Shown one piece after another: positions 24,078-32,035 of a stretch of 47,481 bases of DNA (the stretch's first letter is position 1; each line of letters opens with the position of its first letter). Origin of the DNA: DATKKG01 sp035543015 (lineage in GTDB: Archaea; Thermoproteota; Nitrososphaeria; Conexivisphaerales; DTJL01). A model generated the notes under the pieces. It had not been told where the DNA came from. It searched no databases and saw nothing but the letters and a program-made list of their open reading frames with translations. The stretch covers positions 1 through 47,481 of the forward strand of contig DATKKG010000076.1 of NCBI GenBank assembly GCA_035543015.1. The letters run 5' to 3'. A program made the position numbers and the translations under genes.

Positions 24078-24105
24078 CCCCGGTGGACGGGGGGCAGAGT
24101 TTTTT
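24078..24105 (+). terminator. Hairpin plus T-run terminator after the mevalonate cluster
   Basis: Stem CCCCG (24078-24082) pairs with CGGGG (24088-24092) around a 5-nt loop. A T6 run follows at 24100-24105. Archaeal termination mainly needs the T run; the hairpin is a possible extra. Confidence 0.6.
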
Positions 24106-24183
24106 GATGTTCGGCCCCATTATCTATCAGGAATTAGGATACACATATTAGAGAACCGGTCCGCTCCTGAGCACTGAAGCGAG

Positions 24184-25215
24184 ATGTCCGACGCTTCTGA
24201 AAGCGACCTCTACGACGTCATAGTCATCGGCGGCGGCCCCATCGGCCTGTTCGCGGTCTACTACGCGGGGTTCAGGGACCTCAAGGTCAAGCTCCTCGAG
24301 GCCACGGAGGCCCTCGGCGGACAGGTCTCTCTCCTCTATCCTGACAAATACATCTACGACATGCCTGGCTTCAAGTCGGTGAACGGGAAGGAGATGATCA
24401 GCAACCTCGTGGCCCAGGCCACCCAGTTCAATCCCACGGTCTGCCTGGCGGAGCGGGTTCTTCACATCGAGAAGGTGAGCCAGCAGCAGTTCGAGATCAT
24501 CACCGACAGGGGGAAGCACGTCGGGAAGTCCCTGATCATAGCCACGGGAATAGGCGCCTTCTCTCCCAACAAGGTCATTGTTCCAGGCGTGAACGAGCTC
24601 GAAGGGAAGGGCCTCTACTACTATGTCAAGGAGCCCCTGGACTTCAAGGACAAGAGGGTCGTCATCATCGGCGGCGGGGACACCGCGGTGGACTGGGCGC
24701 TCCATTTGAAGGACATAGCATCGAAGATCTACCTAGTCCACAGGAGGGACATCTTCAGGGCGCACGAGAAGTCCGTCGAGGCCCTCAATTCCTCCGACAT
24801 CGTCCAGAAGCTCTGGTGCGAGATGACGGAAGTCAAGGGAGACGGCGGAGTGCAGCAGGTGGTGTTGAGGAACTCGCAGACGAACGAGGTGGAGACCATC
24901 GACTGCGACGCCCTCCTCGTGCTCATCGGGTACAAAGCGGACCTGAGCATAGTGAAGCAGTGGGGGATAGCCATGGACCCGAAGGGGATCTCCGTGGACT
25001 CGAACTACGAAACGAGCGTCCCCGGGATATATGCCGCCGGCGACGTCGCGTCACCGAAGGATACACTGAAACAGAACCTCCTGGTCGTGGGCTTCGCCCA
25101 GGCGACCACCTGCGTGAACAGAATCAAGAAGGTGCTTTCCCCGGGCTCGGCCGTCTTCGAGCACAGCACGTTGAAGGAGCCTTCGCAGGCCCCCGTATCC
25201 GACCCCGCGCGTTAG
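24184..25215 (+). CDS. Ferredoxin-NADP reductase-like flavoprotein (thioredoxin-reductase fold, no CxxC)
   Basis: FAD/NAD(P)H-binding oxidoreductase. FAD motif IGGGPIGLFAVYYAG is near residue 15, the NADPH motif IGGGDTAVDWALHL near 163, and the second FAD site YAAGDVASPKDTLKQN near 282. The redox CxxC of thioredoxin reductase is absent, which points to the YumC-type ferredoxin/flavodoxin:NADP reductase group. 343 residues is complete. ATG start, with a CACATATTAG TATA element about 37 nt upstream. Its electron partner is unknown. Convergent with the next gene, overlapping by 4 nt. Confidence 0.85.
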   Translation: MSDASESDLYDVIVIGGGPIGLFAVYYAGFRDLKVKLLEATEALGGQVSLLYPDKYIYDMPGFKSVNGKEMISNLVAQATQFNPTVCLAERVLHIEKVSQQQFEIITDRGKHVGKSLIIATGIGAFSPNKVIVPGVNELEGKGLYYYVKEPLDFKDKRVVIIGGGDTAVDWALHLKDIASKIYLVHRRDIFRAHEKSVEALNSSDIVQKLWCEMTEVKGDGGVQQVVLRNSQTNEVETIDCDALLVLIGYKADLSIVKQWGIAMDPKGISVDSNYETSVPGIYAAGDVASPKDTLKQNLLVVGFAQATTCVNRIKKVLSPGSAVFEHSTLKEPSQAPVSDPAR

Positions 25216-25487
25216 GGTCCGGCTCCAGGGATCTCGCTTCTGTGCGCTCCAGCGGCCCTAGTGCTGATCAGCCAGAACAGGGAGGCCACTACGAAGGCGA
25301 ACGCCGCGTAGGACACGAAGTCCACAAGGAACGGGGCCACGTAGAAGCCTGATTCGGTTACGGACACGAAGGTCAGCAGCGTCGCCGCAAAGAGGATTGA
25401 CAGCGCGCCGAATCCAAAGAGCAGGCTGTGGTCCTCATGGCCGCTCAGAAACCAGGGTCCCAGCGCAAGCTGCGCACCGAAGGCCAT
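25212..25487 (-). CDS. Hypothetical small membrane protein
   Basis: 91 residues with three hydrophobic segments (2-13, 25-45, 50-75). The same frame upstream also encodes hydrophobic residues (WILVPLVLPV) but offers no ATG, GTG or TTG start. Removing one G from the GGG near 25530 would connect ATG TTC GAG to it. The start at 25487 is therefore doubtful and the protein may be longer by about 15 residues. No function recognised. Confidence 0.5.
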   Translation of the reverse strand: MAFGAQLALGPWFLSGHEDHSLLFGFGALSILFAATLLTFVSVTESGFYVAPFLVDFVSYAAFAFVVASLFWLISTRAAGAHRSEIPGAGP

Positions 25488-25609
25488 GACGGGGAGGACC
25501 AGGGGGACGAGGATCCAGTCCCTCGAACATGGTGGAGGTGGATGTTGGTCCTACTTGAGTCATGCTCCGATGCGATTCAGGGCTCCGAACTCCATCGTCG
25601 GTCGCCCGG

Positions 25610-26167
25610 CTACCGGGAATCGAGCAGCGCCTTGTCCGATGCCGCCAGCTGAAGAAGCACCATCGACTTCCCGTCAAAAGGGCCGTCCCCCATGACGAGC
25701 CTTCTGGCCTCAGACAGCGAATGAGCGGACACGGAGATCCTCTCGTCGCCTTCGAGCCTCTGTCCCCCATGCTTCCCTGCCCTGGCCACGAAGAGGTGGA
25801 GGACCTCCGACGAGTAGCCCGGGGCCGTGTACATCGCTCCGACCTCCTTCAGCGAGTCCGCGGTGTACCCCGTCTCCTCTTCAAGCTCCCTTGAGGCGCA
25901 CTCTTTGGGGTCCTCGCCGGGCTCCAGGGTGCCGGCGGGCAGCTCGTAGATGTAGCGACCGACGGAATGGCGGTACTGCCTCTCGAGGAGGACCTTTCCC
26001 TGCGGCGTGAAGGCAAGGATCGCCACCGCCCCGGGATGTGTCACGGTCTCAACGACCGACTTCCTTCCGCCGAAGGAGATGGCCTGGCTTTGTATCTCGA
26101 GCTTCCTGCCCTTGAAGGGTACGTCGGAGGAGAGGATCTCGGGCTTCGCTTCTTTCATGTACAGCAC
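25610..26167 (-). CDS. Nudix hydrolase, ADP-ribose pyrophosphatase-like
   Basis: Hydrolyses nucleoside diphosphate derivatives, most likely ADP-ribose. The Nudix box is complete: GTLEPGEDPKECASREL, then EEETGYT (Gly, Glu, Arg and two Glu in the expected spacing). The upstream ELPAG is typical of ADP-ribose enzymes. 185 residues from GTG 26167. The internal ATG 26158 is about 30 nt from the TATA element (GCTTTATCC on the minus strand, 26184-26192) and may be the true start. surE lies upstream on the same strand. Confidence 0.9.
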   Translation of the reverse strand: MLYMKEAKPEILSSDVPFKGRKLEIQSQAISFGGRKSVVETVTHPGAVAILAFTPQGKVLLERQYRHSVGRYIYELPAGTLEPGEDPKECASRELEEETGYTADSLKEVGAMYTAPGYSSEVLHLFVARAGKHGGQRLEGDERISVSAHSLSEARRLVMGDGPFDGKSMVLLQLAASDKALLDSR

Positions 26168-26204
26168 GGAGGCAGCCGCTGCCGGATAAAGCGCTTTCTC
26201 CGTT

Positions 26205-26999
26205 TCACCCGTTGAGGGCCTCTAGGAGGCCCTCCATCCCTTTGGTGGACCACGTCGGGTCCATGTGGATAGGCGTGACGGAGACGAGGCCATCCTCGAT
26301 GATCGCCTTGGCGTCGCTCCCCTCCTCGTACTTCGCAAGCCTGTTGCCCCAGACCCAGTAGTACGGCTTGCCTCGCGGGTCCATGCGTTCGACGATGTAG
26401 TTGTCGTACTTGTGAAGGGCGAGCCTGCTGAAGACCGCCTTGGTGGAGTAGGTCGCGTTGGCGGGCACATTCACGTTGAGGAGGTTGACGCCCTCGGGGA
26501 GGCCGTTCTTGACCAGCCAGTGCATTACCTTCCTCGCATGGAAGCCGGCGATCCCGAAGTCGGCCTTCGCGTCGCTGGGCGAAAAGACTGTGCTCTCAGG
26601 CATCTGCATGGAGAAGGCGACCGACGGGATCCCCGAAAGGGCCGCCTGGAGGGCCGCCGAGACGGTGCCGCTCGAATAGACGTCCTGAAGGCCGGAGTTG
26701 TCGCCGATGTTGATGCCTGACGCCATTGCGTCCGGCTTCTTCAGCAGGACCTTGTTGAGCGCCATCATGACGGCGTCGGCGGGGCTCCCCGAGACGACGT
26801 AGCCCTTCTCCCCCGCTATCTGCACTTCACGGATCCTGAGAGGCTTGTGGAAGGTGAGGCTCATGGAGGTGCCGCTGCGGGGCCCTTCCGGGACCACCGG
26901 CACAACGTCCCCCACGTCCAACAGGGCCCTGACCAAAGCATGAAGGCCTCGGCTGGCAGGCCCGTCGTCGTTGCTCACCAATATGACAGGTTTGGCCAT
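26205..26999 (-). CDS. surE: 5'/3'-nucleotidase SurE
   Basis: Metal-dependent phosphatase acting on nucleoside monophosphates. The metal site SNDDGPASRG (residues 9-18) is intact. PRSGTSMSLTF, SGSPADAV, ASGINIGDNSG and YSSGTVSAALQA follow as in the family. 264 residues is normal. ATG start; a TATA-type element (GTTCTTTAGAAC on the minus strand, 27026-27037) lies about 33 nt upstream. Confidence 0.93.
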   Translation of the reverse strand: MAKPVILVSNDDGPASRGLHALVRALLDVGDVVPVVPEGPRSGTSMSLTFHKPLRIREVQIAGEKGYVVSGSPADAVMMALNKVLLKKPDAMASGINIGDNSGLQDVYSSGTVSAALQAALSGIPSVAFSMQMPESTVFSPSDAKADFGIAGFHARKVMHWLVKNGLPEGVNLLNVNVPANATYSTKAVFSRLALHKYDNYIVERMDPRGKPYYWVWGNRLAKYEEGSDAKAIIEDGLVSVTPIHMDPTWSTKGMEGLLEALNG

Positions 27000-27061
27000 T
27001 TCAGTCTGTCCTAGCCAGACCCCTCAGTTCTAAAGAACGTTTCGCAGCAGCCGACCCCAGG

Positions 27062-27568
27062 TCAGGCCCGGCGCCTGATCAAGATGAAGGCCAGCAGGGC
27101 GACCACGCCGGCCAGGCCGAAGAGCGTGACGTCGCGCCAGGCCACGGTCGACACGGCGGTCCTCTCGGCGTCGTAGGACATGGAGGTCTCGTTGCCGCTC
27201 TGCGCGGGGGCGTTCGAACTGGAGGAGTTCTGTGCCTTGTTGGCAGGCGGTCCCGACAGGGCTGACGATATGTCGCCTATGGCGACCGAATTGGACCCGG
27301 AGTTCAGCGCCGTCGAGTTCGAGGTGTTGGTCGAGAAGGAGGCGTTATTGGAGGACGCCCCGGGCTGAACGCTCGGGATGTACCCGGCGCCGCTGGTCGT
27401 CGTGCTGTTGTAGTTCACCAGGGTCGTGGACGAGCCCGACCGAGCGCCGGGGCCCGTGAAGGAGGCCATCCCCCCCACGGCGGCAGAGGCGAGGACCACG
27501 CCCAGCACGAGCGCCAGGGCTATCCCCCGAACCGGAAGCGGCGAACTGGCTGCCGACATTTCCCGCAC
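27062..27568 (-). CDS. Hypothetical membrane-anchored Ser/Thr/Asn-rich protein
   Basis: 168 residues. An N-terminal hydrophobic segment (GIALALVLGVVLASAAVGG) is a signal or anchor. A low-complexity, Ser/Asn/Gly/Thr-rich extracellular region with many NxS/T sequons follows. A C-terminal helix (VTLFGLAGVVALLAFILIRRRA) with a basic tail anchors it. It is probably a surface or stalk protein. Starts: GTG 27568 or ATG 27559; the TATA element (GCTTAATC near 27592) fits the ATG better. Confidence 0.65.
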   Translation of the reverse strand: MREMSAASSPLPVRGIALALVLGVVLASAAVGGMASFTGPGARSGSSTTLVNYNSTTTSGAGYIPSVQPGASSNNASFSTNTSNSTALNSGSNSVAIGDISSALSGPPANKAQNSSSSNAPAQSGNETSMSYDAERTAVSTVAWRDVTLFGLAGVVALLAFILIRRRA

Positions 27569-27679
27569 GCCCTGTCATGGGAGGGACTCGATTAAGCTCT
27601 AACCAGTAGAACAGCGCCCGGGCCGGCGGGGCAGAAGCCTTATAGACGGCAGAGCCTGCGATGGAGGACGCTGACCTGT

Positions 27680-27943
27680 TTGTCGATGCCTTTGCCGCCG
27701 CAGGGAGGGGAGCTCGTCGAGTTCGAAGCCGAAGGGGAGGACAGCTGGACCACGCTCAAGCTCAAAGACGGCAGCGTCCTGAAGTTCAGAAGCGTCGTGA
27801 CGGCGGTGTTCAGGATCGGGAACGACCCCAACACGGGGCTCCCCGTCTACGGCATCCAGAACTCGAACGCCATCAGGGTGGTCAGCATACCCAAGGAGCT
27901 AATCAAGAAGGAGAAGGAGAAGGGCGCTACGACCTATCGCTAG
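27680..27943 (+). CDS. Hypothetical small soluble protein
   Basis: 87 residues, starting TTG 27680 or ATG 27686. Beta-strand-like pattern (ELVEFEAEGEDSWTTLKLKD, GSVLKFRSVVTAVFRIG) and a Lys/Glu helix at the end (PKELIKKEKEKG). A SH3- or OB-like small beta fold is possible; no family is recognised. The TATA-like CCTTATAG near 27640 lies upstream. The stop overlaps the convergent gene by 4 nt. Confidence 0.65.
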   Translation: MSMPLPPQGGELVEFEAEGEDSWTTLKLKDGSVLKFRSVVTAVFRIGNDPNTGLPVYGIQNSNAIRVVSIPKELIKKEKEKGATTYR

Positions 27944-28365
27944 AACGACCTTCTCCTCCAGGCTAGGATGGCCTCGATCCAGAAGAAGATTGAGGCCAGC
28001 CCGGCGACGATGAGGACCTCCGCACTCGACTTCATGCCGTAGACGGCCAGATATCCGAGGAAGAAGGTCGTGAAGAAGGCGGCGTAGAATACGAACCTTG
28101 GGACGATGATGGTTCCGAGCAGGAGAAAGGGTCCCAGGGCGCTGGCGTCCACCTTCCTCTCGGCCACATAGGAGCCGTACTGGTCCTGCTTGACCAGTCC
28201 CATCTCGATGAGCTTGTTGAGGTGGTAGTAGGCCACGCTGGGGCTCTTGAACCCCATCGCCCTCTGGACTTCGCGAACGCCCGCCCCCTCCCCCTTCTTC
28301 AGGAGGAAGACGTAGACCTTCACCGTCGACGCGGAGAGGCGGTCGTCGCGCTTCAAGACGACCAT
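27940..28365 (-). CDS. Winged-helix regulator fused to two membrane helices
   Basis: 141 residues. Residues ~10-72 form a winged helix (STVKVYVFLLKKGEGAGVRE, VQRAMGFKSPSVAYYHLNKL, EMGLVKQDQYGSYVAER), of the ArsR/IclR type. Two membrane helices follow (PFLLLGTIIVPRFVFYAAFF and AEVLIVAGLASIFFWIEAIL) and a basic tail. This arrangement suggests a membrane-bound transcription factor that senses the envelope. The TATA GCAAAGCTTTAACC lies about 25 nt upstream, so it is probably leaderless. Its target is unknown; the SIMPL gene lies divergently on the other side. Confidence 0.8.
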   Translation of the reverse strand: MVVLKRDDRLSASTVKVYVFLLKKGEGAGVREVQRAMGFKSPSVAYYHLNKLIEMGLVKQDQYGSYVAERKVDASALGPFLLLGTIIVPRFVFYAAFFTTFFLGYLAVYGMKSSAEVLIVAGLASIFFWIEAILAWRRRSF

Positions 28366-28497
28366 AATGGACCGGAGGGACGGTTAAAGCTTTGCCGCGG
28401 CGTGCTGTTCGCCCCGGTAGAACGGCCCCGGGCCAAGCGTTTCATACGTTAGCGCTAACTCGGCTGGCCCGCAAATGGAAGCCGGTGCTGAAGATCG

Positions 28498-29259
28498 ATG
28501 ATGAAAGAACGATATAAGGCGATTTCGTTGCTGGTCATCGCCCTCTCGATCACGGGCGCCCTGGCCTTCATGTCGCTGAGCGCCCCGACGAGGGCGGACA
28601 CTACGACCTCGACGACCAGGACGCTCACGGTCTCGGGGAGCGGAACCACGACGGGAACGCCCGACACCTACACTGTCTCCCTGAGCGTGGTGGGGGTCGC
28701 GACGGACACCAATTCGGCGATGCAGAAGGCGAACGCGGTCTACCAGGCGCTCGCGGACGCCCTCACGTCCGATGGCTACAACGCCAGCCTCCTGACCCTT
28801 TCCTCGATGAACGTGTATCCGGAGTACTACTATCCCTCGAACGGACCCGCAGTCTTCCAGGACTACAGGGTCATCTTCTCTCTCCAGTACGAGGAGACCG
28901 TCGCAGGTTCGACTCCGACTTCCCTGGGAACCAAGGGAGCCGGCGTGATATCCGACGCAGTGAAGGCCGGAGTGACCAACGTCAACGGCGTCAGCTTCTC
29001 CCTAAGTGATTCGGCCGCCTCCACACTGAAGAACCAGGCGCTGACCGCGGCGACGGCTGACGCGAAGGGCAAGGCCCAGACCCTGGCACAGGGCCTCGGA
29101 GTTCAGATAGTGGGAGTGCAGAGCGCCCAGGCGACCGATTCGTACTACCCGCCCATTTACAACTACGCGGCCGACATAAAGGCCGGCGCCGCACCAACGT
29201 TCAACGCGGGTCCGGCGACCGAGACGGCGCAGATCACAGTGGTCTTCATCATAGGCTGA
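28498..29259 (+). CDS. SIMPL (DUF541) domain exported protein
   Basis: 253 residues. An N-terminal signal helix (AISLLVIALSITGALAFMSL) is followed by the SIMPL domain (TLTVSGSGTTTGTPDTYTVS; DSAASTLKNQALTAATADAK; AQTLAQGLGVQ). The family is periplasmic or extracellular and of unclear function, sometimes linked to envelope or signalling complexes. ATG-ATG start. It is divergent from the membrane-bound winged-helix regulator, which suggests joint regulation (inference). A T-rich stretch after its stop may terminate it. Confidence 0.85.
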   Translation: MMKERYKAISLLVIALSITGALAFMSLSAPTRADTTTSTTRTLTVSGSGTTTGTPDTYTVSLSVVGVATDTNSAMQKANAVYQALADALTSDGYNASLLTLSSMNVYPEYYYPSNGPAVFQDYRVIFSLQYEETVAGSTPTSLGTKGAGVISDAVKAGVTNVNGVSFSLSDSAASTLKNQALTAATADAKGKAQTLAQGLGVQIVGVQSAQATDSYYPPIYNYAADIKAGAAPTFNAGPATETAQITVVFIIG

Positions 29260-29273
29260 AGCGAGCCACACGT

Positions 29274-29284
29274 TCCTTCTTTTT
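29274..29284 (+). terminator. T-rich terminator after the SIMPL gene
   Basis: TCCTTCTTTTT lies 15-25 nt after the stop, the simple archaeal T-run type. Confidence 0.4.
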
Positions 29285-29422
29285 CAATTCCTCCACCGAG
29301 CTTAAGCCAGAGATGTTTATGCGATACGCGGACGCCAAGCGTGCGGAGTCTGCGGGATCCCCACCTGAACTGTGAAATAGTTGTTGAAAACGGGTGTTTC
29401 GAAGCAACAATCGCCTGGACCG
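29285..29422 (+). other. Intergenic stretch between the SIMPL gene and the sdh promoter
   Basis: No convincing ORF. A possible TATA (GAGCTTAAGCC near 29298) is followed by a G/C-rich segment with short self-complementary parts (GCGGACGCC, GCGTGCGGAG). A small RNA is possible but not supported strongly enough to call. Confidence 0.3.
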
Positions 29423-29423
29423 T

Positions 29424-29434
29424 AACCTTTTAAG
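29424..29434 (+). promoter_or_regulatory. Putative promoter of the sdh operon
   Basis: AACCTTTTAAG, about 29 nt before an in-frame GTG at 29463 and about 62 nt before the GTG at 29496. It has the shared AAC plus TTTAAG pattern. Confidence 0.5.
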
Positions 29435-29495
29435 CACCAGCAGCTTCTCATTTGTCGCATCGGTGATCTAGACGCAGACCGTCAGCCATGATCTC

Positions 29496-31187
29496 GTGAT
29501 AGTCGGTGCTGGGCTGGCCGGCCTCAGGGCGGCCATCCAGGCGGCGATCGTGAGTAACGGAAAGCTCGACATCGCCATCGTTTCGAAGGTCCATCTCATG
29601 AGGGCGCACAGCGTCGCCGCGGAGGGCGGCACCGCGGCTGTCCTCTACACGGATGAGAAGGACAGCCTCGACCTCCATGCCTTCGACACCGTGAAGGGGG
29701 CGGACTACCTCGCCGACCAGGACGTCGTCGAGATGTTCGTGAAGATGGCCCCGGAAGAGATCCTCAGGCTTGAACACTGGGGCATGCCGTGGAGCAGGAG
29801 GCCCGACGGCAGGATAGCCCAGAGGCCGTTCGGAGGCCACAGCTTCCCGAGGGCTACGTACGCCGCCGACAAGACCGGCTTCTACGAGATGCAGACCCTC
29901 TACGACACGCTCCTGAAGTACACCTCCATCCACTTCTACGAGGAGTGGTTCCTCACCTCTCTCGTCGTGGAAGGGGGGACATGCAGGGGGATCACCGCCA
30001 TCAACATGAAGTCCGGGGAGCTGGTCGGCTTCTCGGCCAAGGCCACCATCATCGCCACGGGCGGGCTGGGCAGGCTCTTTGGCTTCACCACCTACAGCCA
30101 CAGCGTCACGGGTGACGGGGCGGGGGCGCTGTATCGGGCCGGCATCGCGCTCAAGGACGTCGAATTCGTCCAGTTCCATCCCACAGGGCTGGTCCCGTCG
30201 GGGATCCTCATCACCGAGGCTGTGAGGGGGGAGGGAGGGATCCTCGTCAACAGCAAGGGGGAACGGTTCATGAAGAGGTACGCCCCAGAGAAGCTGGAGC
30301 TGGCGCCCCGCGACCTCATATCCAGGTCGATCGTAACGGAGATCGAGCAGGGGAGGGGCTTCAAGGGCCCCAACGGCCTGGACTACGTACTATTGGACTT
30401 CAGCCCCATAGGGGCGGAGAAGGTCAAGGAGAAGCTGCCTATGATGATCGAGCTCGGACACAACTTCGTCGGCATCGACCCGCTGGAGGCGCCCCTGCCC
30501 ATTCGGCCGGTGGCGCACTACAGCATGGGAGGAATCAACGTGGACAGGAACGGCGAGACGTCCGTGAAGGGTCTATGGGCCGCCGGAGAGTGCGCATGCG
30601 TTAGCGTGCACGGGGGGAACCGCCTGGGTTCCAACTCCACCACGGCCTGCCTTGTCTACGGCCGCATCACAGGCGACCTGGCCGCCAAGTACATCATGGG
30701 CGGCGCTTCGGCCCCGGGCATCCCGGCTTCGAGGATGGAGGCCGAGGAGCATCGGATCTTCGTTGACCTCCTGGGAAGGGAGCAGGGAGAGGACCCGTAC
30801 GCCATAAAGAAGGAGCTTTGGGCCACCATGGACAGCAACGTCTACGTCTACAGGACGGAGCAGGGGCTCAGCGACGCGTTGAAGAAGGTCAAGGAGCTGC
30901 GGGCCAGGTTTTCGCGCGTGAGGGTGGAGGACAAGTCGAAGAACTTCAACACCAACCTCACGGGCACGCTTGAAGCCGGGAACCTCCTCGACGTCGCAGA
31001 GGCCGTAGTGACTTCGGCGCTCCTGAGGAAGGAATCCAGGGGCGGCCACGCGAGGAAGGACTACCCGAAGAGGGACGACGTCAACTTCCTCAAGCATTCG
31101 ATAGTCTACTACACCCCCGAAGGCCCTCGGGTCGAGTACATGCCTGTGGTGATTACGAAGTGGGCGCCGATGGAGAGGAAGTACTGA
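29496..31187 (+). CDS. sdhA: Succinate dehydrogenase / fumarate reductase flavoprotein subunit
   Basis: Oxidises succinate to fumarate in the TCA cycle and passes electrons to the iron-sulfur subunit. FAD fold MIVGAGLAGLRAAI opens the protein; His38 in AHSVAAEGGTAA is the covalent FAD residue. HPTGLVPSG and ITEAVRGEGGILVNSKGERF with the following RYAPEKLELAPRDLISR form the active site, and HYSMGGI, GECACVSVHGGNRLGSNST the late FAD loop. 563 residues is nearly full length. The GTG used here sits inside the first beta strand (upstream codons read HDL). An in-frame GTG-ATC-TAG lies at 29463, so the true N terminus is uncertain. Confidence 0.93.
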   Translation: MIVGAGLAGLRAAIQAAIVSNGKLDIAIVSKVHLMRAHSVAAEGGTAAVLYTDEKDSLDLHAFDTVKGADYLADQDVVEMFVKMAPEEILRLEHWGMPWSRRPDGRIAQRPFGGHSFPRATYAADKTGFYEMQTLYDTLLKYTSIHFYEEWFLTSLVVEGGTCRGITAINMKSGELVGFSAKATIIATGGLGRLFGFTTYSHSVTGDGAGALYRAGIALKDVEFVQFHPTGLVPSGILITEAVRGEGGILVNSKGERFMKRYAPEKLELAPRDLISRSIVTEIEQGRGFKGPNGLDYVLLDFSPIGAEKVKEKLPMMIELGHNFVGIDPLEAPLPIRPVAHYSMGGINVDRNGETSVKGLWAAGECACVSVHGGNRLGSNSTTACLVYGRITGDLAAKYIMGGASAPGIPASRMEAEEHRIFVDLLGREQGEDPYAIKKELWATMDSNVYVYRTEQGLSDALKKVKELRARFSRVRVEDKSKNFNTNLTGTLEAGNLLDVAEAVVTSALLRKESRGGHARKDYPKRDDVNFLKHSIVYYTPEGPRVEYMPVVITKWAPMERKY

Positions 31188-31196
31188 GAGGCGACC

Positions 31197-31688
31197 TTGG
31201 TGGGCCAGGAGATCGTCGTAGAAAAGAAGAACAACGCCGGCCTTTACAGGGGCTGGATCAAGTTCTGGAACAGGAACTTCGAAAGGTGGCTCTACGCCAT
31301 GCACAGGATAACGGGAGTCGGCGTGGGCGTCTACTTCGTGGCGCACGTCTGGGAGACGAGCAACGCCGCGCAGGCCTTCCTTGACGTCCAGAACGGACTG
31401 CAGCCGGTTGTCTGGACCGACCTGATGAGCTTCCTCACCAACTACGCGTTCCACACGGGGCTGCTGCTGGTTGCGGGTGCAGCGGTCTTCCACAGCCTGA
31501 ACGGAGTTAGGCTGGTCATGGCAGAGCAGGGTTGGCTGATAGGGAAGGTGACGCGGCCCACCTACCCGTTCCTGCCCAGCAGCCTGAGGGGAGGTCAGAG
31601 GCAGCTGGGAGTCGTCATAGTGATAGCGTCGTTCATCCTCCTGATATTCGCCTTCTACCAGCTGTTCGTGGTGGCCCTGGGGTTGTGA
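31197..31688 (+). CDS. sdhC: Succinate dehydrogenase cytochrome b-type membrane anchor, subunit C
   Basis: Membrane subunit that binds heme b and quinone and receives electrons from the Fe-S subunit. Family signature HRITGVGVGVYFVAHVWE is near residue 36; a second conserved His lies in VFHSLNGVRLV near 97. Three hydrophobic segments (about 40-55, 78-102, 138-160). 163 residues. TTG start, just after a GAGAGG ribosome-binding site that overlaps the sdhA end. GTG 31200 is an alternative. Operon order is A-C-D-B. Confidence 0.9.
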   Translation: MVGQEIVVEKKNNAGLYRGWIKFWNRNFERWLYAMHRITGVGVGVYFVAHVWETSNAAQAFLDVQNGLQPVVWTDLMSFLTNYAFHTGLLLVAGAAVFHSLNGVRLVMAEQGWLIGKVTRPTYPFLPSSLRGGQRQLGVVIVIASFILLIFAFYQLFVVALGL

Positions 31689-31690
31689 AG

Positions 31691-32035
31691 ATGAAGGAAT
31701 CAAGACTCATGCTCCTGCAGTATCTGACCGGCGCAGGCATACTCGTCCTCGGAGCGAGCCACTTCGCCCTCCTCACCCTCATACCGGGGGGCTTCGGGAG
31801 CGCCCTTGGGTTCTCCGAAGTGCAGGGAGTCTACCTGGCGTACGGCCTCCTCTTCGAGCTCTTCCTCACGCTCCTCTCCTACCATGTCTTCAACGGCTTC
31901 AGGAAGGTCCTGGTCGAACTCAGGCAGGGCAAGACCTACGAAATGGCCGTCACCTGGCTGGTGTTCCTCGGTGGCGCGGCGACGTTCCTCTGGGGGACGC
32001 GCACCATACTGATATTCATGGGGTTGTTCCACTGA
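31691..32035 (+). CDS. sdhD: Succinate dehydrogenase membrane anchor, subunit D
   Basis: 114 residues with three hydrophobic segments (LLQYLTGAGILVLGASHFAL, then GVYLAYGLLFELFLTLLSYH, then AVTWLVFLGGAATFLWGTRT). The His in GASHF and the one in YHVFNGF are candidate heme or quinone ligands. Start ATG 31691 or GTG 31685; the latter overlaps the sdhC stop. The stop overlaps the sdhB start (TGATG). Assignment rests on operon position, length and topology more than on sequence identity. Confidence 0.85.
   Translation: MKESRLMLLQYLTGAGILVLGASHFALLTLIPGGFGSALGFSEVQGVYLAYGLLFELFLTLLSYHVFNGFRKVLVELRQGKTYEMAVTWLVFLGGAATFLWGTRTILIFMGLFH

Noticed and set aside
29249..29437. 62-residue minus ORF between the SIMPL gene and the sdh promoter
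   Set aside because: Overlaps the SIMPL 3' end and the sdh promoter, with no family features.
30573..31703. 376-residue minus ORF antisense to sdhA and sdhC
   Set aside because: Shadow; no ribosome-binding site or motif.
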